Shown here: piece by piece, positions 28,386 through 36,617 of the stretch
How the letters are laid out: every line of letters begins with the position of its first letter
Numbering within the stretch: the stretch's first letter is position 1
Source: DASVRZ01 sp038228695
GTDB taxonomy: Bacteria; Verrucomicrobiota; Verrucomicrobiia; Chthoniobacterales; DASVRZ01
Assembly (NCBI GenBank): GCA_038228695.1
Contig: JBBRPA010000024.1
Span: 1 to 53,370 of the forward strand
Reading direction: 5' to 3'
Length of the DNA stretch: 53,370 bases
Notes under the pieces: model-generated
What the model saw: only the letters and a program-made list of their open reading frames with translations
What the model was told of the DNA's origin: nothing
The model's database searches: none
Program-made: the position numbers and the translations under genes

Positions 28386-29117
28386 TCAGAGCCCGGCGAT
28401 TTCCGGCGGAGGTAAATGCCACGTGCGCCAGAGTCGGAGATACTCCGCGCGCGGCAGCAGGACGTAGTGCGGTTGTGCGTCTGTCCGCAGCCAGCGGATG
28501 AGCGAGACGAGATCGCCTTCGGCCATGGTGGTGCACCCGGCGGTTGGACGGGTGGGCCCACGCCGAATGTGGAAAAAAATCGCGCTACCTGCGCCGGGAA
28601 GCGGCGGGTCGGCGTTGTGCCGGATTTCGACCAGCCAACGATAGGCGAAGTCGTTGTGGCGCATTTTTTGTTTCTCAAACCACGGTGGGCGCGCAGCCGG
28701 ATCGATGCGAATAAACTGGTTATAGTGAGGTAGCGTCGGATCGTCGATCCAGGCGTCGTTCGGACCGACGGTGTGAAATGGATAATCCGCCCCGGGAGGC
28801 AGGGCTGAGTCGTAGGTGTAGATTTTCCCGATCGCGAACAGTCCAGCGGGAGCGCGTTTGTCGCGCTCGACTTTGCGGAGCCCGGTTTGTTCTGGGCCGA
28901 GAACGCCGCGTCCCCAAGCGAGGCCGTTTTTTCCGTAAAGCACCGGAATGGAGGGAGCGACGGGGTGCCAATTGCCTCTGACGAATTCGAAGCGCTGGAG
29001 GCGGCCCTGTGAGTTGTTCCAATCTGGCGCAATGCTCACGACGAGCTGTCGGACGTTGTCCAACGGGGCGGCCCCGAGCAACGCTGGGATCAGGCAGAGA
29101 AGGAAGAAAAATCGCAT
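28386..29117 (-). CDS. Exported L,D-transpeptidase (YkuD domain)
   Basis: A protein of about 243 residues from the ATG at 29117, which gives a short signal peptide (MRFFFLLCLIPALLGAAP). It is a YkuD-type catalytic domain of the COG3786-like branch, with conserved segments GENGLAWG-like YGKNGLAWGRG, APAGLFAIGKIY and the catalytic His183...Cys195 in FFHI...TAGCTTM. Such enzymes link peptidoglycan stems 3-3 or attach proteins to them in the periplasm. An in-frame upstream extension to 29288 overlaps the divergent CbiX gene and is not protein-like. Divergent from the CbiX operon. Confidence 0.9.
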   Translation of the reverse strand: MRFFFLLCLIPALLGAAPLDNVRQLVVSIAPDWNNSQGRLQRFEFVRGNWHPVAPSIPVLYGKNGLAWGRGVLGPEQTGLRKVERDKRAPAGLFAIGKIYTYDSALPPGADYPFHTVGPNDAWIDDPTLPHYNQFIRIDPAARPPWFEKQKMRHNDFAYRWLVEIRHNADPPLPGAGSAIFFHIRRGPTRPTAGCTTMAEGDLVSLIRWLRTDAQPHYVLLPRAEYLRLWRTWHLPPPEIAGL

Positions 29118-29196
29118 ATCGACAGATCGTTCGCAGTAGGATGAAGTTTTTTCGAGCAAACTTGTCGAGGAGAACTTTCTGAACGTAAAGGAATGT

Positions 29197-30012
29197 ATGC
29201 AAAAAACCAACTGCGCCCTCATCCTCGCTGGACACGGCTCCACGCTGAACCCGGATTCGAGCGAACCGACCCACCAGCACGCGGCCACGCTGCGGAAGCG
29301 GGGGATTTTTTCCGAAGTGCATTCCTGTTTCTGGAAAGAGGAACCGAGTTTCCGACAGATCTGGCGAATTGTAGAGGCGGATGAGGTTTACATCGTGCCC
29401 AATTTCATCAGCGAAGGATATTTCACGCAGACCATCCTGCCGCGCGAGTTCGGATTGGACGGGGCGCTGACGGAACGCGACGGCAAGATCATCAAATACT
29501 GCGAACCCGTCGGCAGTCATGCCAACATGACCGGTCTAATCCTGCAACGCGCCCGGGAGGTAGCGCCCGGGGTGGATTTGAAACAATCTAGCCTGGTCAT
29601 CGTCGGACACGGCACCGGGTTGAATGAAAATTCCGCCCAAGCCATTCGTGATCAGGTCGCAAGGATTCGGCAGTTGGAGGAATTCGGCGAAGTGGTCGAT
29701 GCCTTCATGGAGGAAACACCAGCGGTGGCGGAGTGGGATCAACTCACGACTCTCGAGCATGTGATCGTCGTTCCGTTTTTCATCGCCGATGGGCTCCATA
29801 GTTACGAGGACATCCCGGTGCTCCTAGGCATGGCTCCGCAGCCGATGGGAGCGGTCAGTCAGATCGGACTTTTCTGGCAAAATCCGATCGCCTTGCGGGG
29901 CCGGAAACTTTACTACGCCAGTGCGATCGGCACCTCGCCGCTGCTCGCGGATGTGATTCTCGATCAAGTGCGAGCGTTTGACGAAAAGCACACCCTCGCC
30001 GGGACCGTATGA
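29197..30012 (+). CDS. cbiX: CbiX/sirohydrochlorin chelatase-like protein
   Basis: A 271-residue protein with two CbiX-like halves: LILAGHGSTLNPDSSEPTHQ near the start and SLVIVGHGTGLNENSAQAI near residue 130. Both carry the active-site His in xxGHG. Type II chelatases of this family insert cobalt, iron or nickel into tetrapyrroles. The fold is clear; the substrate is not, and no other cobalamin or siroheme gene is in the window. The stop overlaps the start of the DR2241-type gene by 4 bases. Confidence 0.85.
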   Translation: MQKTNCALILAGHGSTLNPDSSEPTHQHAATLRKRGIFSEVHSCFWKEEPSFRQIWRIVEADEVYIVPNFISEGYFTQTILPREFGLDGALTERDGKIIKYCEPVGSHANMTGLILQRAREVAPGVDLKQSSLVIVGHGTGLNENSAQAIRDQVARIRQLEEFGEVVDAFMEETPAVAEWDQLTTLEHVIVVPFFIADGLHSYEDIPVLLGMAPQPMGAVSQIGLFWQNPIALRGRKLYYASAIGTSPLLADVILDQVRAFDEKHTLAGTV

Positions 30013-30665
30013 GCGGCTCTCTTGCAGAAAAATTACTGACTTGGCTGAACGAAGGCCGGGCGTTTCTCGGGGAAATTCGCATTACCCGAGACGGGAACGT
30101 TTTCGAACTTCGCCATCACCTCGACGCGGACCTAGCCGAGCTTAAAAAATACACCACACCCGAGGATGCGATCGATCTCGGCAAATACGATGCCGCCGGA
30201 AAATACCGTCCGCTGCGCACCGCTCCCACGCTGCAACGCGGTTGGCTCCTAACCTTGCCCGACGCGAGGGAAACCGTGCGGGCGCTGGAGTTTTTTTACC
30301 CTGCCATGCTTGGCACCGCCCGAGCCTTCGAAGAAAACCGCGGCCTCCCCGTCAACCTGCGCGACACCGTCAGCCGCCAGACCGGGATGTATCGCGTGAC
30401 CGGATTGATCGAGAACCCCGAGGCCGACGAGTTAATCGGCGAACTGTGCGCCGCGACGAACTGCCTGAAAACGATCACTTGGAAAATCGAAGCGGACTTC
30501 CCCATCCATTCCCTTCCCTCTGGAAAGACCAATCTGAGCCACGATTTACTTGAACGCGGACAAGGTTTCATTCCCCTGCCTTGCGAGGAATGTTGCAATC
30601 TTCTTGTCGCCGCCGCCCGGGAGAAGGTAAAAAAACGTTTATCAGCCTCTCGACCTCCAACCTGA
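30009..30665 (+). CDS. DR2241-type 4Fe-4S protein
   Basis: A 218-residue protein resembling the C-terminal half of Deinococcus DR2241, where a CbiX domain is fused to an Fe-S domain. Here that half is a separate gene, coupled to the CbiX gene by an ATGA overlap. Cysteines cluster at CAATNC (about residues 147-152) and at CEECC near residue 193, a plausible 4Fe-4S ligand set. The start MSGSLAEKLLTWLNEGRAFL is helical. Function of the pair is not established; assembly into a chelatase complex is inferred from the known fusion. Confidence 0.8.
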   Translation: MSGSLAEKLLTWLNEGRAFLGEIRITRDGNVFELRHHLDADLAELKKYTTPEDAIDLGKYDAAGKYRPLRTAPTLQRGWLLTLPDARETVRALEFFYPAMLGTARAFEENRGLPVNLRDTVSRQTGMYRVTGLIENPEADELIGELCAATNCLKTITWKIEADFPIHSLPSGKTNLSHDLLERGQGFIPLPCEECCNLLVAAAREKVKKRLSASRPPT

Positions 30666-31894
30666 CTTTATATCGTGCCCGCTATCTAGCGGGAATGGAT
30701 GCGCCGCCACTGGAGGATGGAGGTTTGCTGGTGGAGGGAAACCAGATCGCAGCAGTCGGGCGTTTCACCGATTTGTGGGCTGCCCACTCAGCGCGACTGA
30801 TCGATCTGGGTGAGGTCATTCTCATGCCTGGGCTAATTAACGCTCATTGTCACCTCGAATACAGTTCGCTGCGGCACCTCATTCTCACCCAGACGACCTT
30901 CGCGAAATGGATTCAGCGAATCAATGCATCGAAGCGAAATCTAACTGACGACGATTATCTCGACGCGACCAAGGCCGGCGCTGCCGAGTTACTCCGCCAC
31001 GGAACCACCTCGGTCGTGAATATCGAGGCGTTTCCCGAATTGATGGTCCGCCGCCCCGAATTGCCCCTGCGGACTTGGTGGTGCTACGAGATGCTCGATG
31101 TCCGCCTGCGCCATCACACCGAGGAATCGATGCACGGTGCGATGCTTTTCTTTGACCCTTCGGATTCGGAGTTGACCCAATTCGCATTGAGTCCGCACTC
31201 CCCTTACACGGCGTCAGCGGAACTTTATCGCCTGTGCGCGGAGGCGGGCGAGGCGCTCGGGATGCTCGTCACCACCCACGTCGCGGAGTCAGCCGAGGAA
31301 ATGCAGATGTTGCGGGACGGGAGCGGGCCGCTCCACGAATTTCTCGCCGGGTTGGGTCGCGATATGAGCGATTGCGGACAGGCAACGCCGCTGCAACACC
31401 TCATCGAACACGGCGGACTTCGCCCGGAGCATTTGCTCGTTCACCTGAACGAACTGAGCGGCGACGACGAGGCGCTCATTGCTCGCTGGGCGCGCGGGAA
31501 GGAAATCCACGTCGCTCATTGCGCGAAAAGCCATCAATTTTTCCAACACGGACCATTCCCCTACGAAAAGCTGCTGGCGGCGAACGCCAACATCAGCCTC
31601 GGGACGGACAGCCTAGCGAGCAATGACAAGCTCGATCTCTTCGCCGAGATGCGCTGTTTTTCGGAGGCGTTTCCGAATGTGTCGCCGGTCGAGATCGTGG
31701 AAATGGTCACCCGCAATCCCGCGCGGTCACTCGGTCAGGAGGGGCGCCTCGGGGTATTCCGCGCCGGAGCTTGCGCCGACGCGATCGCCATTTCCGCAGG
31801 CGACATCGGCTTGGGCGATGTTTACGAAACCATCCTGCAAAACAAGCGGCCAATCCCCTGGATGATGATCGCTGGAAAAATTGTCGGACCATGA
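30590..31894 (+). CDS. Amidohydrolase family protein (aminohydrolase-like)
   Basis: A metal-dependent amidohydrolase of the MTA/SAH deaminase branch. It has the metal-binding NAHCHLEYSSLRHL, the histidine segments LSPHSPYTAS and TTHVAESAEEM, the HCAKSHQFF motif and the aspartate in LGTDSLASNDKLD. The start is uncertain. ATG 30590 overlaps the previous gene by 76 bases; the family's first strand (NLTLYRARYLAG) must be inside, so the ATG at 30695 is too late. An AGAAGG at 30623 has only rare codons (ACG or ATC) at the right distance. The substrate, perhaps an adenosine derivative, is not determined. Confidence 0.85.
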   Translation: MLQSSCRRRPGEGKKTFISLSTSNLTLYRARYLAGMDAPPLEDGGLLVEGNQIAAVGRFTDLWAAHSARLIDLGEVILMPGLINAHCHLEYSSLRHLILTQTTFAKWIQRINASKRNLTDDDYLDATKAGAAELLRHGTTSVVNIEAFPELMVRRPELPLRTWWCYEMLDVRLRHHTEESMHGAMLFFDPSDSELTQFALSPHSPYTASAELYRLCAEAGEALGMLVTTHVAESAEEMQMLRDGSGPLHEFLAGLGRDMSDCGQATPLQHLIEHGGLRPEHLLVHLNELSGDDEALIARWARGKEIHVAHCAKSHQFFQHGPFPYEKLLAANANISLGTDSLASNDKLDLFAEMRCFSEAFPNVSPVEIVEMVTRNPARSLGQEGRLGVFRAGACADAIAISAGDIGLGDVYETILQNKRPIPWMMIAGKIVGP

Positions 31895-32694
31895 CTTGGA
31901 AGACTTGGCTTGCCGGAATCGCCCTGATGTTACTGGCCTCGCCAGCGAGGGCTCTGGAGGAGCCGATGGTGGCGGCGGACGGAGCAGCCGTGATGGACAG
32001 TTTCGCTGGCACCTTTCTCTGGGAAAAAAATGCCGACAAACGCCTCTTCCCAGCTAGCTCGACCAAAATTCTCACCGCCTTGCTGATCATCGAGGCCGGA
32101 CATCTCGACGAGAAAGTGATCGTAAATCTCGACGATACTAAGGTGGAACCCAGTTCGCTCGATCTCAAACCAGGCGAAACCTACACGCGCCGGGAGTTGC
32201 TTTACGGACTGATGCTCAAAAGTGCGAATGACGTCGCGATGACGCTGGCTCGCGATAACGCGGGAAGCGTCGCGCAGTTTGCCGAAAAAATGACCCAACG
32301 CGCGGCCGAACTCGGAGCCACCGACAGTCACTTCATGAATCCCAACGGGTTGCACCACCCGCAGCATTTCACCACCGCGCACGATCTCGCGCTCATCAGT
32401 CGAGCCGCGATGCAACTGCCGCTTTTTCGGGAAATTGTCCGCACTCCGAGCTTTGATTGGAACTCTCCCCGGGGCATGGTGCCCCTCCGCAATCACAACC
32501 GCTTGCTCGTCCGCTATCCTGGTTGCATCGGGATTAAGACCGGCTACACCAGTCAGGCGCAGCAGGTGCTCGTTAGCTCCGCATTGCGAAATGGTCGCGA
32601 ATATCTGGCGGTCGTCCTCCACACCAATCATCCCGGAATCTGGGACGACTCGACCAAACTGCTCGATTACGGCTTCTCTTCGACTCAATTCTGA
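31891..32694 (+). CDS. dacA: D-alanyl-D-alanine carboxypeptidase
   Basis: A 267-residue low-molecular-weight penicillin-binding protein. The ATG at 31891 overlaps the amidohydrolase stop (ATGA) and gives a signal peptide (WLAGIALMLLASPARA). The three catalytic motifs are all present: SSTK (Ser56 to Lys59), SAN (Ser111 to Asn113) and KTG (216-218). It trims the terminal D-Ala from peptidoglycan stem peptides in the periplasm. The enzyme is short, with no C-terminal beta domain or membrane anchor like that of E. coli DacA, so it may be soluble. Last gene of the CbiX-DR2241-amidohydrolase-DacA operon. Confidence 0.93.
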   Translation: MTWKTWLAGIALMLLASPARALEEPMVAADGAAVMDSFAGTFLWEKNADKRLFPASSTKILTALLIIEAGHLDEKVIVNLDDTKVEPSSLDLKPGETYTRRELLYGLMLKSANDVAMTLARDNAGSVAQFAEKMTQRAAELGATDSHFMNPNGLHHPQHFTTAHDLALISRAAMQLPLFREIVRTPSFDWNSPRGMVPLRNHNRLLVRYPGCIGIKTGYTSQAQQVLVSSALRNGREYLAVVLHTNHPGIWDDSTKLLDYGFSSTQF

Positions 32695-32750
32695 TAATTG
32701 TTTTTACATTTTTCTTGCTGATTCTCAACTCTGCGATAGCATCGTTGAAT

Positions 32751-34130
32751 ATGGCAAAAATAATGATCGTCGATGATGAACCTTCCATGGTGGAGGTCAT
32801 CGCTACTCTCTGTCGTGAAAAAGGCCACCAGGCCATGCCCTTCAGTTCCTCTGTGGCAGCGCTGGACCAGTTGGAAAAGGCTGCGCCTCAACTAGTTATC
32901 GTTGATATCAAGATGGAGAAAGTCGGTGGTTTCGACATTCTCAAGGAGTGCAAAGAGAAGCTCCCGAATACGGCGGTGATCATGATTACGGGCTACGCGT
33001 CGGTCGAAACGGCGGTGGACGCAATGAAACTCGGAGCGTTCGATTACATCACAAAGCCGTTCAAAATCGATGAGCTTCAGCTCACCGTACAACGCGCGTT
33101 GGATTTCCAAGCGGCCATTCGCGAAAATGTCTATCTAAAGCGCGAACTGAAAGAAAAATACAAGTTCGAGAACATCATTGGAACCAGTGGCAAAATGCAG
33201 GCGATTTACAATTTAATCGCCAAAGTCGCCGATACCGATAGCACGATTTTGATCCAAGGGGAGAGCGGCACGGGTAAGGAACTCGTCGCCCGCGCACTCC
33301 ATTACAATAGCCATCGCCAGCATCATCCGTTCGTCGCCATTAACTGCTCCGCATTGCCCGAGAACCTGCTGGAGTCCGAGTTGTTCGGTCACAAAAAAGG
33401 CTCCTTCACCGGGGCGGTACAGGATAAATTGGGACTTTTCGAGGAAGCCAACGACGGCACCATTTTCCTCGACGAGGTCAATTCCATGGCGCTCGCTCTG
33501 CAAACCAAACTGCTGCGCGTGCTCCAAGAACGACACATTCGCCGAGTCGGCGAAACCAAGAGCGTAGCGATCAATGTCCGCGTGGTGGCCGCTGCCAATG
33601 AGGCGCTCAGCGAAAAAATTAAGAACGGCGGATTCCGCGAGGATTTGTATTACCGCCTCGCCGTCATCCCGCTCGAACTGCCTCCCCTGCGCGACCGGCT
33701 CGAGGATGTTCCGCTCTTAGTGAATCATTTCCTCGCCAAAAACGCGTCGCAAACCAGCACCGAGCCCAAAAAAATCGAACCTAAGGCCCTCGAACTCCTC
33801 GCCCGCTACTCTTGGCCTGGCAACGTTCGCGAATTGGAGAATGCGATCGAGCGCGCCTGTGCCCTTTGTGATAATGGCTTGATCAAACCGCACGACCTCC
33901 CTCCGCAGGTAGCTAATAACGAGGACACCACCCTCAACGGACCGAATGTCGAATGGCGTATCGGGCAGAAACTGGATGAGTTCGTGCGCCAAATGGAGCG
34001 CCGTTACATTGAGCAGACGCTCGCCTTCACGAATGCATCGCGCGAAAAAGCCGCCGGCATGCTCGATATCAGCATCGCGACTCTTTATCGGAAACTCGAG
34101 TTGAAAAAAGGCGAGAAAGAATCCGCCTAG
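32751..34130 (+). CDS. Sigma-54-dependent response regulator (NtrC family)
   Basis: A 459-residue protein from the ATG at 32751. The receiver domain (1-120) has the phospho-acceptor Asp52 in VDIKM. The AAA+ domain has Walker A GESGTGKE (170-177), the sigma-54 contact loop GSFTGA (217-222, a Ser variant of GAFTGA) and Walker B GTIFLDEV. The Fis-type DNA-binding helix-turn-helix ends the protein (SREKAAGMLDISIATLYRKL). No sensor kinase is adjacent. It probably controls sigma-54 promoters; rpoN lies 1.1 kb downstream. Its kinase and target genes cannot be read here. Confidence 0.95.
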   Translation: MAKIMIVDDEPSMVEVIATLCREKGHQAMPFSSSVAALDQLEKAAPQLVIVDIKMEKVGGFDILKECKEKLPNTAVIMITGYASVETAVDAMKLGAFDYITKPFKIDELQLTVQRALDFQAAIRENVYLKRELKEKYKFENIIGTSGKMQAIYNLIAKVADTDSTILIQGESGTGKELVARALHYNSHRQHHPFVAINCSALPENLLESELFGHKKGSFTGAVQDKLGLFEEANDGTIFLDEVNSMALALQTKLLRVLQERHIRRVGETKSVAINVRVVAAANEALSEKIKNGGFREDLYYRLAVIPLELPPLRDRLEDVPLLVNHFLAKNASQTSTEPKKIEPKALELLARYSWPGNVRELENAIERACALCDNGLIKPHDLPPQVANNEDTTLNGPNVEWRIGQKLDEFVRQMERRYIEQTLAFTNASREKAAGMLDISIATLYRKLELKKGEKESA

Positions 34131-34143
34131 AAGGAATCGCAAC

Positions 34144-34596
34144 ATGGAGATCGGCCCCGTTCTCCTCAACGAAATCGACGGCCTCGTGACCCTGATGGAA
34201 GCTTTCAGCACGGAAAGCGGCTACGATTTTTCCGCGACGACGTGTCGTGGGATGCTGGAGGAATTTTTGAAAAACTCCCAACTTGGCCAGATCGGGTTGC
34301 TGCGCGACGAAGGGACGCCTGCGGGATATATCACGCTTTGCCACGGCTTCAGCTTCATGCACGGCGGGCGCGAAACATTTATCGATGAAGTTTACGTCGC
34401 TCCGGCATTTCGCCAAAAAGGATGGGGACGAAAACTTCTCCAATGGGCGCAACAAACCGCCCCAACGCTCCGAAGCAAGATTCTCCATTTGGAAGTGGAG
34501 GATATAAACATCCACGCCCGAGGCCTTTACGAGCAACTCGGTTTTCGTGGGACCGATCGACGCTTGATGTCTTGGATCCCTGGTTCACCCGAATGA
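34144..34596 (+). CDS. GNAT-family acetyltransferase
   Basis: A 150-residue GNAT N-acetyltransferase. The acetyl-CoA loop is VAPAFRQKGWGRKLLQWA and the closing motif is YEQLGFRGTDRRLM. It starts 13 bases after the response regulator stop codon, so it is probably co-transcribed. The acceptor substrate is unknown. Confidence 0.88.
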   Translation: MEIGPVLLNEIDGLVTLMEAFSTESGYDFSATTCRGMLEEFLKNSQLGQIGLLRDEGTPAGYITLCHGFSFMHGGRETFIDEVYVAPAFRQKGWGRKLLQWAQQTAPTLRSKILHLEVEDINIHARGLYEQLGFRGTDRRLMSWIPGSPE

Positions 34597-34620
34597 CCCC
34601 CTGCGGGAAGCAGCGTCCGA

Positions 34621-34839
34621 TTACTTCCGCTTCGCAACGATCCGCATCTGATTCGAATCCGCTTCCATGGTCTTAAGCAATTGCAAGGTGGCCGCTTGGC
34701 GGGCAATGAGGTCCTCGTTCGCCGTCTTCATCTGAAGCAAGGCGGCCCCTGCGGTGGCAGCAGGTGCAGCTTGGGAGTGGATACGAACGGCCGAGAACCC
34801 GAGGATGGAGGCGACGAGAAAAAGAGAGAGCGTTTTCAT
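34621..34839 (-). CDS. Small exported helical protein B
   Basis: A 72-residue protein with a signal peptide (MKTLSLFLVASILGFSAVRIHSQAA) and a mature part of about 48 residues that is one long polar helix (ALLQMKTANEDLIARQAATL and on to the basic end RIVAKRK). No family recognised. Its start overlaps the stop of the upstream small gene by 4 bases, so the pair is translated together. Convergent with the GNAT gene. Being exported, helical and coupled makes it a credible gene despite its size. Confidence 0.65.
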   Translation of the reverse strand: MKTLSLFLVASILGFSAVRIHSQAAPAATAGAALLQMKTANEDLIARQAATLQLLKTMEADSNQMRIVAKRK

Positions 34840-35087
34840 TTCGTGGTGCTACCACCGGCCCGGCTGATGTAAATTTTTGCCTGGCGGAGATTTTCCTGAA
34901 TCGTGGCCAAACTCTTATCGATACTCGCTTGGTTCTGATCGATCACCTTTTGCTGGGCCGCGATCGATTGAACCAAGGGCATCAATTCGTCATTGGAAGC
35001 GGTCGACTGCGCCCCGAGCGGAACGAGGGCCATCAATCCAAGCAGCCCGCAGGCGGCAATGAGATGAGTTGGGGTGAGTTTTTTCAT
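34836..35087 (-). CDS. Small exported helical protein A
   Basis: An 83-residue protein from the ATG at 35087 (the frame opens four codons earlier). It has a signal peptide (MKKLTPTHLIAACGLLGLMALVPLGA) and a mature helix rich in Gln, Asn, Ser and Ile (QKVIDQNQASIDKSLATIQE), likely a coiled coil. The Ile/Leu spacing is near heptad. No family recognised. It is the upstream member of the pair with the 72-residue protein and is divergent from rpoN, sharing about 109 bases. Confidence 0.65.
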   Translation of the reverse strand: MKKLTPTHLIAACGLLGLMALVPLGAQSTASNDELMPLVQSIAAQQKVIDQNQASIDKSLATIQENLRQAKIYISRAGGSTTK

Positions 35088-35196
35088 GGTCGGAAACATT
35101 TGAAGAGAAGAGTAAATCCGCTTCGTGGCAAAATCAGGCTAAAAAAGGCACACTTTCTTCTTGCAGCAGGAAATATACCTAATAACGTATAAAGTA

Positions 35197-36603
35197 ATGG
35201 CAAACCCCGGAATGCACCAATCTCAGAACATGTCGCTGCAGCAGACGCTCGCGCCTCAGCTCCAGCAAAGTCTGGCGATTCTGCAAGCTCCGATGCTCGA
35301 GTTGCGCAATATTATCCAGCAAGAGCTCCAGACCAACCCAGTCATCGAGGAAGATATCACCGAGCCTTCGATCGAGGATAAACAGCGGGAGATGGAAGAT
35401 TTCAAGGACGAGTTCGAGAAGCTGGCCAAGCTCGACGAAGAATGGCGCGATTATATGGCACAGAGCGCCAGCTACTCGGGGCGCACCTCCGATGAGGAGG
35501 AGCGGAGACAGTTTTTCTTCGACTCGATCGTGAACGAGGAGACCCTCCAGCAGCATTTGCTCGATCAGCTGAACATGCTCGATCTGAACCAAGAAGATCG
35601 CCGGAATGCCGAACTGATCGTTGGCAACATCGACGACGTCGGTTTCCTTCAGACCACCCCAGAGGAGATGTCCGCAAACACCGGTATCCCGATGGAGGAT
35701 TTCCGCCGCATGTTGGACCTGGTGCAATCGTTTCACCCTGTTGGCGTGGGAGCTTTGGATCTGCGCGACTGCCTCTTGATCCAATTACGCCGCATCGGCA
35801 AAGAAAATTCCCAAGAATATCGAATCGTCGAACATCACCTCAAAGACCTCGGCAAACGGCGTTTCCCCGAAATTGGACGAAAGCTCGGCATGTCGCCCGA
35901 GCAGGTCCAGCGGCACGCCAATTTTATTGGCACCCTTGACCCCCGTCCCGGGCAAGTCTTTTCGCCCGACCCGAATAATTACGTGCTTCCGGATGTGAAC
36001 GTGGAAAAAATCAGCGGCGAATGGTCCATCTCGCTCAACGGGGAGCAAATCCCACATCTGCGGATCAGCAACACCTACAAAGACCTCATGTCTGGCGACG
36101 GAAACGGCGCCGAGGTAAAGGAATACATCCGAGAAAAGATTCGGTGCGGAAAATTCCTAATTAAGAGCATTCATCAGCGGCAGCAAACGATCCACAACAT
36201 CGCCACCGAGATCGTTAAACATCAGCAGGAGTTTCTCGAGCACGGCCCCACTCATCTCCGCCCTCTCACCATGGTGCAAATCGCCAACATCGTCGGCGTC
36301 CACGAAACAACGGTCAGCCGCGCGATTTCCGGAAAATACATGTCAACACCTCAAGGCGTGTTTGACCTGAAGTATTTCTTCACTCCCGGCTACCAGACGG
36401 CCGAGGGCGAAAACATGAGCAACACCAGCGTGAAGGGCACTATCGCCGACTTGGTCCGCAACGAAGACACAAGCACCCCGTTGAGCGACAAGGAGATTGT
36501 GCAAATTCTGTCCGATCGCGGAATTCCGATTGCCCGTCGCACCGTGGCCAAATACCGCAATGAACTGAACATTCTGCCAAGCAACATGCGGAAGCAGTAT
36601 TGA
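35197..36603 (+). CDS. rpoN: RNA polymerase sigma-54 factor
   Basis: A 468-residue sigma-54 from the ATG at 35197 (the frame stays open upstream from a TTG at 35161). Region I is the Gln/Leu-rich activator-contact helix (LQQTLAPQLQQSLAILQAPM). The core-binding part follows. Near the C-terminus the RpoN box ARRTVAKYR is intact, with the helix-turn-helix before it (TVSRAISGKYMSTP). It binds -24/-12 promoters and needs an NtrC-type activator such as the one encoded upstream. No neighbouring RNA-processing or PTS genes of the kind seen in Proteobacteria are present. Confidence 0.97.
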   Translation: MANPGMHQSQNMSLQQTLAPQLQQSLAILQAPMLELRNIIQQELQTNPVIEEDITEPSIEDKQREMEDFKDEFEKLAKLDEEWRDYMAQSASYSGRTSDEEERRQFFFDSIVNEETLQQHLLDQLNMLDLNQEDRRNAELIVGNIDDVGFLQTTPEEMSANTGIPMEDFRRMLDLVQSFHPVGVGALDLRDCLLIQLRRIGKENSQEYRIVEHHLKDLGKRRFPEIGRKLGMSPEQVQRHANFIGTLDPRPGQVFSPDPNNYVLPDVNVEKISGEWSISLNGEQIPHLRISNTYKDLMSGDGNGAEVKEYIREKIRCGKFLIKSIHQRQQTIHNIATEIVKHQQEFLEHGPTHLRPLTMVQIANIVGVHETTVSRAISGKYMSTPQGVFDLKYFFTPGYQTAEGENMSNTSVKGTIADLVRNEDTSTPLSDKEIVQILSDRGIPIARRTVAKYRNELNILPSNMRKQY

Positions 36604-36617
36604 CGGGTAAACCCGGC

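Noticed and set aside
35101..35196. Sigma-54 promoter upstream of rpoN
   Set aside because: GGCAC...TTGC is present but GG and GC are 14 bases apart, not 10; TGGC...GGC gives 9. Neither fits the -24/-12 rule.
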